A DNA stretch of 64,000 nucleotides, from positions 1 to 64,000 of the forward strand of contig NZ_JAJHPU010000043.1 of assembly GCF_020831405.1 (NCBI RefSeq), given 5' to 3'. The notes below the pieces were generated by a model that saw only the letters and a list, made by a program, of their open reading frames with translations, ran no database searches and had not been told where the DNA came from. Positions 1 through 8,725 of the stretch are shown in pieces. The stretch is from Pseudomonas oryzagri (lineage in GTDB: Bacteria > Pseudomonadota > Gammaproteobacteria > Pseudomonadales > Pseudomonadaceae). Made by a program: the position numbers and the translations under genes. The stretch's first letter is position 1. Each line of letters opens with the position of its first letter.

Positions 1-27
1 GAGCGCTCTGCGTGGGAGCTCCTCACT

Positions 28-96
28 GGACGCTCCGCGTCCGCTTCTGTGACGCAGAGCGTCACAGGCTGCGTTCCCACGCAGAGCGTGGGAACG
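28..96. repeat. Triple palindromic intergenic repeat
   Basis: Three palindromes stand in tandem, each with a 3-nt loop: GGACGC/GCGTCC (28-42), TGTGACGC/GCGTCACA (48-66) and CGTTCCCACGC/GCGTGGGAACG (72-96). All share an ACGC-NNN-GCGT core. This looks like the palindromic intergenic repeats common in Pseudomonas and Azotobacter genomes. It ends about 90 bp before the NifA site of nifE and could end or protect transcripts from the left. Confidence 0.75.
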
Positions 97-184
97 ATCA
101 AAAGGCCGGCTGGCGTGAATGCAGCCCCTTTGTCATCACCTTGTGAGGCTGTAGGACAACCACCTCATGTCACGCCTGGCGCTT

Positions 185-200
185 TGTCGCAAACCCGACA
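185..200 (+). promoter_or_regulatory. NifA upstream activator site of nifE
   Basis: TGTCGCAAACCCGACA fits the NifA consensus TGT-N10-ACA exactly. It lies about 98 bp upstream of the predicted start of transcription. A degenerate partner, TGT-N11-ACA, lies at 142-158. The site closely resembles those at 8726-8741 and 17035-17050. Confidence 0.85.
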
Positions 201-245
201 CCCCGACAGCTTTGCGACAACCCACACTCCTATAAATCCGTTTTA

Positions 246-258
246 AATCAATAGGTTG
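246..258 (+). promoter_or_regulatory. IHF site of the nifE promoter
   Basis: AATCAATAGGTTG matches the IHF consensus WATCAA-N4-TTR with no mismatch. It lies between the NifA site and the -24 box, where IHF bends DNA so that NifA can contact the sigma-54 polymerase. Confidence 0.75.
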
Positions 259-263
259 TCCTC

Positions 264-279
264 TGGTACAGCGCTTGCA
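264..279 (+). promoter_or_regulatory. Sigma-54 promoter of nifE
   Basis: TGGTAC-N5-TTGCA has the invariant GG and GC elements 10 nt apart. Transcription should start near 290, about 33 nt before the nifE ATG. It fits co-transcription of nifE, nifN, nifX and the following genes under NifA. Confidence 0.88.
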
Positions 280-319
280 ACACCCCCGTCACAGCCTAGC
301 GACGCACCCACGGGGGTAA

Positions 320-1756
<1,437 letters not shown>

Positions 1757-1766
1757 GGAGACCGTC

Positions 1767-3143
1767 ATGGCCGAGATCATCAATCGCAAGAAGGCCCTGG
1801 CGGTCAGCCCGCTGAAGGCCAGCCAGACCATGGGCGGCGCCCTGGCCATCTTGGGCCTCGCGCGCAGCATGCCGTTGCTGCACGGCTCGGCCGGCTGCAC
1901 GGCGTTCGCCAAGGTGTTCTTCGTCCGCCACTTCCGCGAGCCGGTGCCGCTGCAGACCACCGCCATGGACCAGGTCAGCTCGGTGATGGGCGCCGACGAC
2001 AACATCGTCGAGGCGCTGAAGACCATCTGCGAGAAGCAGAACCCGGCGGTGATCGGCCTGCTCAGCACGGCCCTGGCCGAGACCCAGGGCTGCGACCTCA
2101 ACAGCGCGCTGCACCAGTTCCGCCGCGAGCATCCCGAGTTCAAGGACGTCGCCGTAGTGGCGGCCAACACCCCGGACTTTTCCGGCAGCTTCGAGAGCGG
2201 CTTCGCCGCCACGGTCAAGGCCATCGTCGAGACCCTGGTGCCCGAGCGCCGCGACCAGGTCGGCCAGCGTCCGCGTCAGGTCAACGTGCTGTGCTCGGCC
2301 AACCTGACCCCGGGCGACCTGGAGTTCGTCGCCGAGAGCATCGAGAGCTTCGGCCTGCGTCCGCTGCTGATCCCCGACCTGTCCGGCTCGCTGGACGGCC
2401 ACCTCGACGACGCCGCCTTCAACCCGCTGACCACCGGCGGGCTGACCGTCGCCGAGCTGGCCAGCGCGGGGCAGAGCATCGCCACCCTGGTGGTCGGGCA
2501 GAGCCTCGCCGCCGCCGCCGACGCGCTGGCCGCGCGCACCGGGGTGCCGGAGCGACGCTTCGGCCTGCTGCTCGGCCTCGACGCAGTAGATGAATGGCTG
2601 CTGGCGCTGGCCGAGATCAGCGGCAACCCGGTGCCCGAGCGCTGGCAGAAGCAGCGTCGCCAGCTGCAGGACGCCATGCTCGACACCCACTTCATGCTCG
2701 GCGACGCGCGGATGGCCATCGCCGCCGATCCCGACCTGCTGCTCGGCTTCGACCGCCTGCTGCGCGGCATGGGCGCGCGCACCGTGGCCGCGGTGGTGCC
2801 GGCGCGCTCCCCGGCGCTGGCCGAGTCGCCGCTGGCCTGCGTACAGGTCGGCGACCTCGAGGACCTGGAGCAGGCCGCGCGCGCCGGCGGCGCCCAGCTG
2901 ATCCTCGGCAACAGCCACGCGCTGGCCAGCGCCGAGCGTCTCGATGTGCCGCTGCTGCGCATGGGTTTCCCGCAGTACGACCTGCTCGGCGGCTTCCAGC
3001 GCTGCTGGTCCGGCTACCGGGCGACCGCCCAGGCGCTGTTCGACCTCGCCAACCTGCTGGTCGGCCACCACCAGGGCATCGCGCCGTACCACTCGATCTA
3101 CGCGCAGAAGCCGGCCGGCGAACAGCCGCAGAGGAGGCACTGA
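1767..3143 (+). CDS. nifN: Nitrogenase FeMo-cofactor scaffold subunit NifN
   Basis: NifN (458 aa) is the NifK-like partner of NifE in the alpha2beta2 NifEN scaffold. Cys44 in HGSAGCTAF is the NifN-side ligand of the interface [4Fe-4S] cluster. The segment [15 protein letters not shown] is typical of the NifK/NifN family, and the length is normal. The gene lies 10 nt downstream of nifE with a GAGGAGA ribosome binding site and 3 nt upstream of nifX, so it should be translated in step with both. Confidence 0.97.
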   Translation: MAEIINRKKALAVSPLKASQTMGGALAILGLARSMPLLHGSAGCTAFAKVFFVRHFREPVPLQTTAMDQVSSVMGADDNIVEALKTICEKQNPAVIGLLSTALAETQGCDLNSALHQFRREHPEFKDVAVVAANTPDFSGSFESGFAATVKAIVETLVPERRDQVGQRPRQVNVLCSANLTPGDLEFVAESIESFGLRPLLIPDLSGSLDGHLDDAAFNPLTTGGLTVAELASAGQSIATLVVGQSLAAAADALAARTGVPERRFGLLLGLDAVDEWLLALAEISGNPVPERWQKQRRQLQDAMLDTHFMLGDARMAIAADPDLLLGFDRLLRGMGARTVAAVVPARSPALAESPLACVQVGDLEDLEQAARAGGAQLILGNSHALASAERLDVPLLRMGFPQYDLLGGFQRCWSGYRATAQALFDLANLLVGHHQGIAPYHSIYAQKPAGEQPQRRH

Positions 3144-3146
3144 GCC

Positions 3147-3623
3147 ATGGCCACTCCGACCCGGCAACTCGCGGTGCTCGACGGCGACGACGACGGCACC
3201 CTGCTGCAGGTGGCGTTCGCCTCCTCTGACCGGCAGACGGTCGACCAGCACTTCGGCTCGTCGCGCTCCTTCGCCATCTACGGCGTCAATCCCGAAAGCG
3301 CCCGCTTGCTCCGGGTCATCGAGTTCGGCGATCTGGAGCAGGACGGCAACGAGGACAAGCTGGTCGGCAAGCTCGCCCTGCTCGAAGGCTGCATCGCCGT
3401 GTACTGCCGCGCCTGCGGCGCCTCGGCGGTGCGCCAGCTGCTGGCCATCGGCGTGCAGCCGGTCAAGGTCGCCGAGGCGGCGCGCATCGACGAGCTGCTC
3501 GACAGCCTGCAGGCCGAGCTGCGCGAAGGCCCGTCGGCCTGGCTGGCCAAGGCCATCCAGCGCAGCCACGGCGGCGACCAGCAGCGCTTCGCGGCGATGG
3601 CCGCCGAGGCCTGGGACGAGTAG
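3147..3623 (+). CDS. nifX: FeMo-cofactor carrier protein NifX
   Basis: NifX (158 aa) is a small cytoplasmic protein that binds NifB-co and the VK-cluster and exchanges them with NifEN. The core residues VAFASSDRQTVDQHFGSSRSF (about 22-42) and YCRACGASAVRQLL (about 88-101) are the dinitrogenase iron-molybdenum cofactor-binding fold shared with NafY, NifB C-termini and VnfX. The start is 3 nt after the nifN stop. The two NifX-associated genes follow. Confidence 0.95.
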   Translation: MATPTRQLAVLDGDDDGTLLQVAFASSDRQTVDQHFGSSRSFAIYGVNPESARLLRVIEFGDLEQDGNEDKLVGKLALLEGCIAVYCRACGASAVRQLLAIGVQPVKVAEAARIDELLDSLQAELREGPSAWLAKAIQRSHGGDQQRFAAMAAEAWDE

Positions 3624-3655
3624 CGCCCACCCCCTTATCCAGCGAGGAATGCCCC

Positions 3656-4138
3656 ATGTTCGAAGTCGAGGAACAACCAGCGGTGGTGCAGGACGGCGAC
3701 GCCGCCCTCAGCCATCCGATCGTCAAGCAGATGGTGGTGCAGCTGCGCGCCATGGACAGCTACGGCACCTACGACACCTGGAGCGATGCCCGCGTGCTCG
3801 ATCCGCTGGTGCTCACCAAGGAGCGCCGCAAGGCCATCCCGGTGGTCGGCGATCCGGACGAGACCACCATCTCGCGCATCAAGGCCTACTACAACGCCAT
3901 CGCCCAGCTGGTCGAGGCGCAGACCGGGCTGCTCGCCGTGCCGGTGATCAACCTGACCCACGAGGGCTTCGGTCGCGCGCTGATCCTGGTCGGCAAGCTG
4001 GTCGCCCTGGACAAGACCCTGCGCGACGTCCACCGCTTCGGCTTCGACTCGCTCGAGGCGCTGGCCGGCGAGGCGCAGAAGCAGGTCGACAAGGCGAGCG
4101 CGCTGATCGCCGAGCACCGCGTGGTCGCCGAACTCTGA
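3656..4138 (+). CDS. NifX-associated protein (DUF269)
   Basis: A 160-aa protein of the NifX-associated DUF269 family, found almost only beside nifX in diazotrophs. Visible signatures are LRAMDSYGTYDTWSD (about 32-46) and the central INLTHEGFGRALILVGKLVAL. It has no signal peptide or membrane segment. A GCGAGGAAT ribosome binding site precedes the ATG, and the gene lies 32 nt after nifX. It probably assists cofactor assembly or stability; its biochemical role is not established. It is equivalent to the gene called orf5 in A. vinelandii. Confidence 0.9.
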   Translation: MFEVEEQPAVVQDGDAALSHPIVKQMVVQLRAMDSYGTYDTWSDARVLDPLVLTKERRKAIPVVGDPDETTISRIKAYYNAIAQLVEAQTGLLAVPVINLTHEGFGRALILVGKLVALDKTLRDVHRFGFDSLEALAGEAQKQVDKASALIAEHRVVAEL

Positions 4139-4151
4139 GTTGGAGGCATCG

Positions 4152-4361
4152 ATGAGCGAAGACGAGATCAAGGCCCTCAAGAAGGACGTCAGCCAGAAGA
4201 AGCGTATCGCCACCGAATGGGCGTCGCAGATCCACGACCTGGTCGAGGATCGCCTGCTGACCGACTACCAGACGCTGCCCGAGCTCGCCCGCCAGACCCA
4301 CCAGGCCTGCCTGGACTGGGCCGAGGCCAAGGCGCGCCTGGAGGCGACCGGCGCCGAGTGA
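4152..4361 (+). CDS. Small helical NifX-associated protein
   Basis: A 69-aa acidic helical protein (MSEDEIKALKKDV...) matching the short CCE_0567/DUF683-type protein that follows the DUF269 gene in many nif clusters (orf6 in A. vinelandii). The ATG at 4152 has GGAGG at 4142-4146 with ideal spacing, so I prefer it over a longer TTG start at 4140. It predicts two helices and a hairpin-like Rop fold. No catalytic motif is visible. Last gene before a hairpin-rich gap, so probably the end of the nifENX transcript at full strength. Confidence 0.85.
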   Translation: MSEDEIKALKKDVSQKKRIATEWASQIHDLVEDRLLTDYQTLPELARQTHQACLDWAEAKARLEATGAE

Positions 4362-4384
4362 TCCGCTCGGTTGCCAGTGGGTTC

Positions 4385-4524
4385 GCCCGCACCCCGGTGC
4401 GGGCGGGCAGGGGGTCACGAGCCCCCTGCCGCTGACCCGGGCTCGGCCCGAACCTTGCGCCGCCTCATGGCGGCATCCGCCGCGTGCCGCCCACCCGGCG
4501 GCGCGACCCCGACCGCGGGTCGGG
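4385..4524. other. GC-rich hairpin cluster between nifX and ferredoxin gene groups
   Basis: Three strong inverted repeats: GCCCGCACC/GGTGCGGGC (4385-4404), GCAGGGGG/CCCCCTGC (4407-4429) and CCCGACC/GGTCGGG (4508-4524). None has a T-run, so this is more likely an mRNA processing or 3'-end stabilising element, or a partial attenuator, than a simple terminator. I found no sigma-54 promoter in this 255-nt gap. Confidence 0.55.
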
Positions 4525-4616
4525 ACGTTTAACCCTGAGCAGAGCGGACTTCGAGCCGCCTTTTCGACAACCGTAGGCCTGCGCCACCGCAGTGAGTGGC
4601 GCGCAGGAGATCAAAC

Positions 4617-4916
4617 ATGGCTGAGGCAATGATTACCGGGCGTACCCGGGGTGGCGCGGACTGGACTCCGGAATTCGTTACCGCCCTCGATGCCCTCAAG
4701 TGCATCGGTTGTGGCCGTTGCTACAAGGTCTGTCCGCGCGACGTGTTCACCCTGGCCGATCGCGCCGACGTGGTCGGCGAAGACGACGACATGTTCGACG
4801 AGGACGACGAGATGAAGGTGATGGTCATCCAGGACGGCATGGACTGCATCGGCTGCAAGGCCTGCGCCGCCGTGTGTCCCAAGCAGTGCCACAGCCACGC
4901 AGCCGCCGCGGCTTGA
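4617..4916 (+). CDS. fdxB: Nif-specific 2[4Fe-4S] ferredoxin (ferredoxin III type)
   Basis: A 99-aa ferredoxin with two cluster-binding motifs, C29-x2-C32-x2-C35-x3-C39-P and C77-x2-C80-x2-C83-x3-C87-P, plus an extra Cys91. The motifs are separated by a very acidic insert (about 48-66), typical of nif-specific ferredoxin III. It is expected to carry low-potential electrons for nitrogenase or for cofactor synthesis in the cytoplasm. The ATG at 4617 has an AGGAGA site; an upstream in-frame GTG at 4596 lacks one. It lies 11 nt before the second ferredoxin gene. Confidence 0.9.
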   Translation: MAEAMITGRTRGGADWTPEFVTALDALKCIGCGRCYKVCPRDVFTLADRADVVGEDDDMFDEDDEMKVMVIQDGMDCIGCKACAAVCPKQCHSHAAAAA

Positions 4917-4927
4917 GGAGCGAGATC

Positions 4928-5251
4928 ATGGCCAAGCCCGAGTTCCATATCTTCGTCTGTGCCCAGCGCCGTCCCGACGGCCATCCGCGCGGCAGCTGCG
5001 GCGCCAAGGGCGGCGAGGCGCTGTACAACGCCTTCGCCCAGGTGCTGATCCAGAAGAACCTGATCAATCGCATCGCGCTGACCAACACCTCCTGCCTCGG
5101 CCCCTGCCAGGCCGGCGCCAACGTGCTGATCTACCCGGGCTCGATCATGTACAGCTGGGTCGAGCCGCAGGAGGCGGCGCTGATCGTCGAGCAGCACCTG
5201 CTCGGCGGCGAGCCCTACGCCGACAAGCTCACCCCCGCGGAAATCTGGTAA
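4928..5251 (+). CDS. Thioredoxin-like [2Fe-2S] ferredoxin (Shethna protein I type)
   Basis: A 107-aa thioredoxin-fold ferredoxin. Cys11, Cys24, Cys56 and Cys60 sit at the spacing known for the [2Fe-2S] ligands of A. vinelandii FeSI and the Clostridium pasteurianum 2Fe ferredoxin (established for those homologues). The C. pasteurianum protein is known to bind the MoFe protein, so a link to nitrogenase electron flow is likely. The motif [17 protein letters not shown] is diagnostic. The start is 11 nt after fdxB with GAGGAGCGAG upstream. This ferredoxin differs from FeSII, the oxygen-protective Shethna protein II. Confidence 0.9.
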   Translation: MAKPEFHIFVCAQRRPDGHPRGSCGAKGGEALYNAFAQVLIQKNLINRIALTNTSCLGPCQAGANVLIYPGSIMYSWVEPQEAALIVEQHLLGGEPYADKLTPAEIW

Positions 5252-5256
5252 GCGCC

Positions 5257-5757
5257 ATGGCCGAGGTGCTGCTGTTCGCCCCCGAGCGTGCGTTCTTCTC
5301 CGACGGCACGCCGCAGAAACTGCGCGATCTACTCAACCTCGCCCTGTGCGCGGCGACCCCCGACGGCGTCGAGTCGCTGCTGCTGGAGGCGCGCCGGCGC
5401 TGGCCCCAGGAGCCCGACGCGCATATCGGTCTGTACAAGTTCTACTTCGTCAGCCGCCGCTACGCCGAGGCCGAAGCCGCGGTGTGGCTGGCGCTGCGCG
5501 AGGCGGCGCAGGCGGCCGGCTTCGACCGCAACTACCGGCGCCTGCATGCCGCCAGCGCCGACTGGGCGCAGCGTCGGGGCGCCGTGCGTCTGTACCTGTT
5601 CAGCCTCAAGGCGCTCGGCGTGATCCGCCTGCGCCGCGGCCGGGTGGCGCAGGCGCAGAGCGTGCTGGAGAAGCTCTTGGAGCTCGATCCGGTCGACGAG
5701 ATCGGCGGCGGCGCGTTCCTGCACATCGCCCGCTCGTTCAGCGAGGAGGCGGCCTGA
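5257..5757 (+). CDS. Nif-associated TPR-like protein
   Basis: A 166-aa helical protein with TPR-like helix pairs: IGLYKFYFVSRRYAEAEAAV (about 57-76) and LGVIRLRRGRVAQAQSVLEKLLELDP (about 120-145). It has no signal peptide. It is clearly related to the product of 13468-14007, which has the same GLYRFY...RYADA and LRLGRFEQGKAML blocks. It follows the ferredoxin gene by 5 nt and overlaps the next gene by one base (TGATG), so translation is coupled. It probably mediates protein contacts during nitrogenase maturation; the partner is unknown. Confidence 0.75.
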   Translation: MAEVLLFAPERAFFSDGTPQKLRDLLNLALCAATPDGVESLLLEARRRWPQEPDAHIGLYKFYFVSRRYAEAEAAVWLALREAAQAAGFDRNYRRLHAASADWAQRRGAVRLYLFSLKALGVIRLRRGRVAQAQSVLEKLLELDPVDEIGGGAFLHIARSFSEEAA

Positions 5758-6131
5758 TGAGCGTCGCCCTGGAGCAGCGCCTGCTGGAAGTCGAGCCGCT
5801 GCTGGCGGAGATCTGGCAGGCGCTGGCCGCCTGCCTGGCGCAGGCCGGCGTCGCGCAGCCGCTGGCGGTGGCCGGCACGCCGGGCAGCCGCAGCGAACTG
5901 CGCGAGGACCCCTTCGACCACAGCCAGGCGCTGTACGCCGAGTGGCGCACGCCGGGTGGCGCCCTGCAGGGCAGCGTGCTGGTCAACGGCGACGGCCAGG
6001 CCTTCGCCGAGTTCGACGTTCTGCTGCCGCACCCGCGCAAGCCGGCCTGGGTGATCGAGGCGGTCACCGCCTGGGGCCGTGGCGGCGCGCTGAAAAGCGA
6101 GCTGCGCCTGTTGCCGGCGCTCGAATCATGA
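5757..6131 (+). CDS. Uncharacterised nif-cluster protein
   Basis: A 124-aa soluble protein that I do not recognise. The middle (WRTPGGALQGSVLVNGDGQAFAEFDVL) looks like a short beta-sheet domain, and the end (AWVIEAVTAWGRGGALKSELRLLP) like a helix plus strand. There are no cysteines beyond one near residue 26 and no membrane segment. Its ATG overlaps the stop of the TPR gene and its stop overlaps the ATG of the next gene (ATGA), so it belongs to a translationally coupled set of four. Confidence 0.7.
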   Translation: MSVALEQRLLEVEPLLAEIWQALAACLAQAGVAQPLAVAGTPGSRSELREDPFDHSQALYAEWRTPGGALQGSVLVNGDGQAFAEFDVLLPHPRKPAWVIEAVTAWGRGGALKSELRLLPALES

Positions 6132-6877
6132 ACGCCGTCTACGACTGGCTGCTGGCCAGCGCGCCGGGCGATGCGCAGGTCGAGCGGCTGTGCCTGGGCC
6201 TCAACTGGACGGTCGCCCAGGTGGCCGGCCACTGTGGTTTCGCCTTCAGCCCCAAGCAGGTGCCGCGCACCCTGAGCTGGGCCGGCACCCTCGCCGGGCG
6301 GCCGAGCGGCGAGCTGCGCCCGTGGCTGCTGTCGTGGAACGCCGCCGAGGCGGCCGTCGGCCTTGCCGTGCTCAACGCCACGATCAACGGCGACTCCGCC
6401 TGCCTGCGCGAAGCCATGCCGCTGCGCGCCGAGGTGCCGGGCCATCTGCGGGTGTTCGCCCATTTCCGCCCGCAGCTGGAAGGCCGGCGGGTGGCGGTGA
6501 TCGGCCACTATCCGGGCCTCGACCAGCTGTGGGCGGATCTGCCCTACCAGTGTCTGGAACGCAACCCGCAGGATGGCGATTTGCCCGACAGCGCCGCCGA
6601 GTTCCTCCTGCCGCAGGCCGACTGGGTGTTCGTCACCGCCAGCAGCCTGGCCAACAAGACCCTGCCGCGCCTCCTGGAGCTGTCGCGCCAGGCGCGGGTG
6701 GTGCTGATGGGGCCGAGCCTGCCGTGGCTGGAGGGCTGGGGCGAGTTCGGCGTCGACTACCTGGCCGGGGTGCGCGTGCTGGACGGTGCCGCCGCGCAGC
6801 AGGTGGCCGCCGAGGGTGGCGGCACCCGGCTGTTCGCCGGTCCCGTGGAGTACGCGCTGTTGGCCCTGAATCCATGA
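6128..6877 (+). CDS. DUF364/DUF4213-type Rossmann protein
   Basis: A 249-aa protein of the family described as putative heavy-metal chelation proteins (DUF4213 N-terminal, DUF364 C-terminal). Visible are GLNWTVAQVAGHCGFAFSP (about 27-45), the Rossmann start VAVIGHYPG (about 124-132), DWVFVTASSLANKTLPRLLEL (about 164-184) and VVLMGPSLPW (about 190-199). In other bacteria such genes lie near metal uptake and cofactor genes. A role in handling Mo or Fe for cofactor synthesis is an inference from context only. The gene overlaps both neighbours by 4 nt. Confidence 0.75.
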   Translation: MNAVYDWLLASAPGDAQVERLCLGLNWTVAQVAGHCGFAFSPKQVPRTLSWAGTLAGRPSGELRPWLLSWNAAEAAVGLAVLNATINGDSACLREAMPLRAEVPGHLRVFAHFRPQLEGRRVAVIGHYPGLDQLWADLPYQCLERNPQDGDLPDSAAEFLLPQADWVFVTASSLANKTLPRLLELSRQARVVLMGPSLPWLEGWGEFGVDYLAGVRVLDGAAAQQVAAEGGGTRLFAGPVEYALLALNP

Positions 6878-7299
6878 TCGATCAGCAACAGGCCTACGGT
6901 CTGCCCTGGCGCATGCTGGTGTGCCACAAGCACCCGGTCAGCGCGCGCCTGCACTTCCTGATTCCCGAGGGCGGCGTGGTGCTGCCGCAGGCGCTGCCGC
7001 GCCTGGCGGTGATCGCCGCCGACGACGCCGAGTTGCCGCTGCAGAGCCATCCGGCCAGCGCGCTGCGCCATCTGCAGCAGCTGCTCGGCATCGACCGCGC
7101 CCTCGAACTGGTCAGCGACTTCCGCCTGCACCTGGAGGTGCCCGGCCTGCTGCTGCCGGTCTATCTGGCCGCGCTCGCCGGCTACGAGCTGTGCCCGCCG
7201 CCGCCCGGCACGCGCTGGATCGAGCTGCCGCAGAGCATCGGCATGCCCTGGCTGGACCGCGAGCTGCTGCGCCGGGTCTACGAGGTGCTGCTGGGTTAG
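6874..7299 (+). CDS. Uncharacterised nif-cluster protein
   Basis: A 141-aa protein of unknown function and the last gene of the overlapping set. It starts MIDQQQAYGLPWRMLVCHKHP and has predicted alternating strands and helices, with Cys17 and Cys59-free middle and Cys near residue 109 in YELCPPPPG. It has no signal peptide and no clear transmembrane helix, though residues 87-107 are hydrophobic. ATGA overlap with the DUF364 gene. The stop at 7299 faces the leftward Nif11 gene. Confidence 0.65.
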   Translation: MIDQQQAYGLPWRMLVCHKHPVSARLHFLIPEGGVVLPQALPRLAVIAADDAELPLQSHPASALRHLQQLLGIDRALELVSDFRLHLEVPGLLLPVYLAALAGYELCPPPPGTRWIELPQSIGMPWLDRELLRRVYEVLLG

Positions 7300-7526
7300 C
7301 CGCTGGCTTCAGGCCACCGCTACAGGAAGAAGCGACCGGGCGCCGGCGTGAATGGTCGCCGCTGGCTGGCGATCCCGGAAACTGGCCGGTGCTTTCATGG
7401 GCGAGCCGGCGCGCACAGGCGCGGGCTTCGAGCGGGGCAGGGCGGGGAAGGCCGGGACGCCCGGCGCGTTCGGCAGGCGGCGCGGCCGCCGATGCCGGGC
7501 AGCCCCGGCTCCGGCGGCCGGTGGGC
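7300..7526. other. Convergent intergenic region, no gene seen
   Basis: These 227 nt lie between converging genes. They are GC-rich with several weak inverted repeats, but I see no T-tailed terminator and no convincing reading frame. Confidence 0.5.
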
Positions 7527-7745
7527 TCAGGCGCGCAGCAGCGCCTTGACCAGCTTGGCGGACAGCTGGTCCTCGGTGAACTGCGGCTCGTTCGGCGGAT
7601 ACAGGGCATCCTCGATGATGACGAAGCCGGACTCCTTGGCCAGGCCGATCATCTCGCGCACTTTTTCGCAGGCTTTGAGTTTCTCGCCCAGCGCCGGGTC
7701 GCTCTTGGCCTGGTCCGAGAAGGCTTTGATTTCCTTGGTGGACAT
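7527..7745 (-). CDS. Nif11 family protein
   Basis: A 72-aa protein with a Nif11 domain: KAFSDQAKSDPALGEKLKACE (about 7-27), then REMIGLAKESGFVI (about 29-42). This helical family was first seen in nif clusters and later as leader peptides of ribosomal natural products. No Gly-Gly processing site or core peptide is visible, so this is the stand-alone nif type with unknown role. The ATG (CAT at 7743-7745) follows a purine-rich GAGAGAG. A sigma-54 promoter and an IHF site lie upstream on the same strand, so NifA control is likely. Confidence 0.85.
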   Translation of the reverse strand: MSTKEIKAFSDQAKSDPALGEKLKACEKVREMIGLAKESGFVIIEDALYPPNEPQFTEDQLSAKLVKALLRA

Positions 7746-7918
7746 GCTGCTCTCTCTATCACGATTGGCTGAAGGCAAGGCCGGCGGGCCGGGAGCGTCG
7801 GTCGCTGCTCTGCGTGCTTCGAGCGCCGCGAACGGCACCCAGGGGAGGGGGGAGGCCGCGCAGGGGTTGGCACCCGACCGACGACCCTGGCCCGCCGGGC
7901 CTTGGTCGAGGCTTGTGT

Positions 7919-7934
7919 TGCAACCCGGATGCCA
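7919..7934 (-). promoter_or_regulatory. Sigma-54 promoter of the Nif11 gene
   Basis: Read leftward: TGGCAT-N5-TTGCA with the invariant GG and GC 10 nt apart. Transcription would start near 7908 and give a leader of about 160 nt before the Nif11 start. Confidence 0.8.
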
Positions 7935-7950
7935 GGAGCGATTCCTTTCA

Positions 7951-7963
7951 AATCAATGACTTG
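7951..7963 (+). promoter_or_regulatory. IHF site upstream of the Nif11 promoter
   Basis: AATCAATGACTTG matches WATCAA-N4-TTR exactly and lies 17 bp upstream of the leftward -24 box. Confidence 0.7.
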
Positions 7964-8055
7964 CGAAATCAGCCTTGTGGCATTGGCGCCAATCGTACAG
8001 GCCGCCTGTGCGGCAATCGCGACAGCCGGCGCCGGTCCTGGACGTGCTGCGACGC

Positions 8056-8448
8056 TTAGCGCGGCATGCTCGGACTGAAGCTGTAGAAGGCGCGCCCCTC
8101 GCAGTGCTCGTCGGTGAGCACGATGCGGTGGATCAGCCAGCGCCCGTCGTCCAGCAGCCAGGCGACCAGCGATTCGCCGTACAGGGTGCCGACGTAGAAC
8201 TCCTCGTCGTCGTCGCTGCGCAGTTCGGCGATGCGGTAGTGGTGGGCGTAGTAGCAGGCGACCTGGCGGGCGTCGTAGCCGAAGCAGCGTTCGGCCTCCA
8301 GTTCCTGGTCGCGATGCACCTCGAAGCGCTGCGGCGCCACCACCGCCCCCTGCCATTCCGCCGGCAGGCGCTCGCGCCAGTGCTGGCGCATCGCCGGTTG
8401 GCGTTGCCGGCGGTCTGCGCCGTACTTGTATGGCTTGCTCGATAACAT
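8056..8448 (-). CDS. Uncharacterised protein, probable nif-regulon member
   Basis: A 130-aa soluble protein I cannot assign. The N-terminus is basic (KPYKYGADRRQRQ). The C-terminal part (EEFYVGTLYGESLVAWLLDDGRWLIHRIVLTDEHCEGRAFYSFSP) looks like a beta-rich domain with a Cys near residue 118. The start is fixed by an excellent GGAGGAG site 8 nt before the ATG (CAT at 8446-8448); longer frames are overlapped by regulatory DNA. A sigma-54-like promoter lies about 112 nt upstream, back to back with the iscA-nif promoter, which argues that the gene is expressed with nitrogenase. Confidence 0.72.
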   Translation of the reverse strand: MLSSKPYKYGADRRQRQPAMRQHWRERLPAEWQGAVVAPQRFEVHRDQELEAERCFGYDARQVACYYAHHYRIAELRSDDDEEFYVGTLYGESLVAWLLDDGRWLIHRIVLTDEHCEGRAFYSFSPSMPR

Positions 8449-8560
8449 CTGCGTTTCTCCTCCGCGCGTGCTGCCGTGGCCAGCCGTTCGGCTTCCTGAA
8501 AACGGCGCCTGGCCGTCTCTCGCCCACCCGCCGCTGGGTGGTCGTTCGTTATATAGACAA

Positions 8561-8576
8561 AGCAATAACGATGCCG
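8561..8576 (-). promoter_or_regulatory. Sigma-54-like promoter, leftward
   Basis: Read leftward: CGGCAT-N5-TTGCT. GG and GC are correctly spaced and only the first base of the -24 box and the last of the -12 box vary. It would serve the gene ending at 8056. The only NifA-type site nearby (8726-8741) is about 150 bp upstream of it and also serves iscA-nif. Confidence 0.6.
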
Positions 8577-8725
8577 GGCTCGGCGCGCGGCGCTTGGCGG
8601 GCCGCTCGCCAGTCCTGCCGCAGAGTGCTGCGCGCCGCGTGGCGCCTGGCGCGCCAGAGCGTCGGTGAGTATGGCGCAGATCCGACATTCGGCCCGTTTT
8701 GGTGCGCCCCTGCGGGCTTTGTGTT

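Larger units (their letters stand above)
7746..8055. other. Upstream region of the Nif11 gene
   Basis: These 310 nt hold no gene. They contain the leftward sigma-54 promoter (7919-7934), an IHF site (7951-7963) and, further upstream, TGT-N12-ACA at 8007-8024, two bases too wide for the NifA consensus. An AATCG/AACGG-type GC-rich leader of about 160 nt precedes the Nif11 start. Confidence 0.6.

Noticed and set aside
8007-8024. A second NifA site for the Nif11 promoter
   Set aside because: The half-sites TGT and ACA are 12 nt apart instead of 10, so I did not list it as a NifA site.
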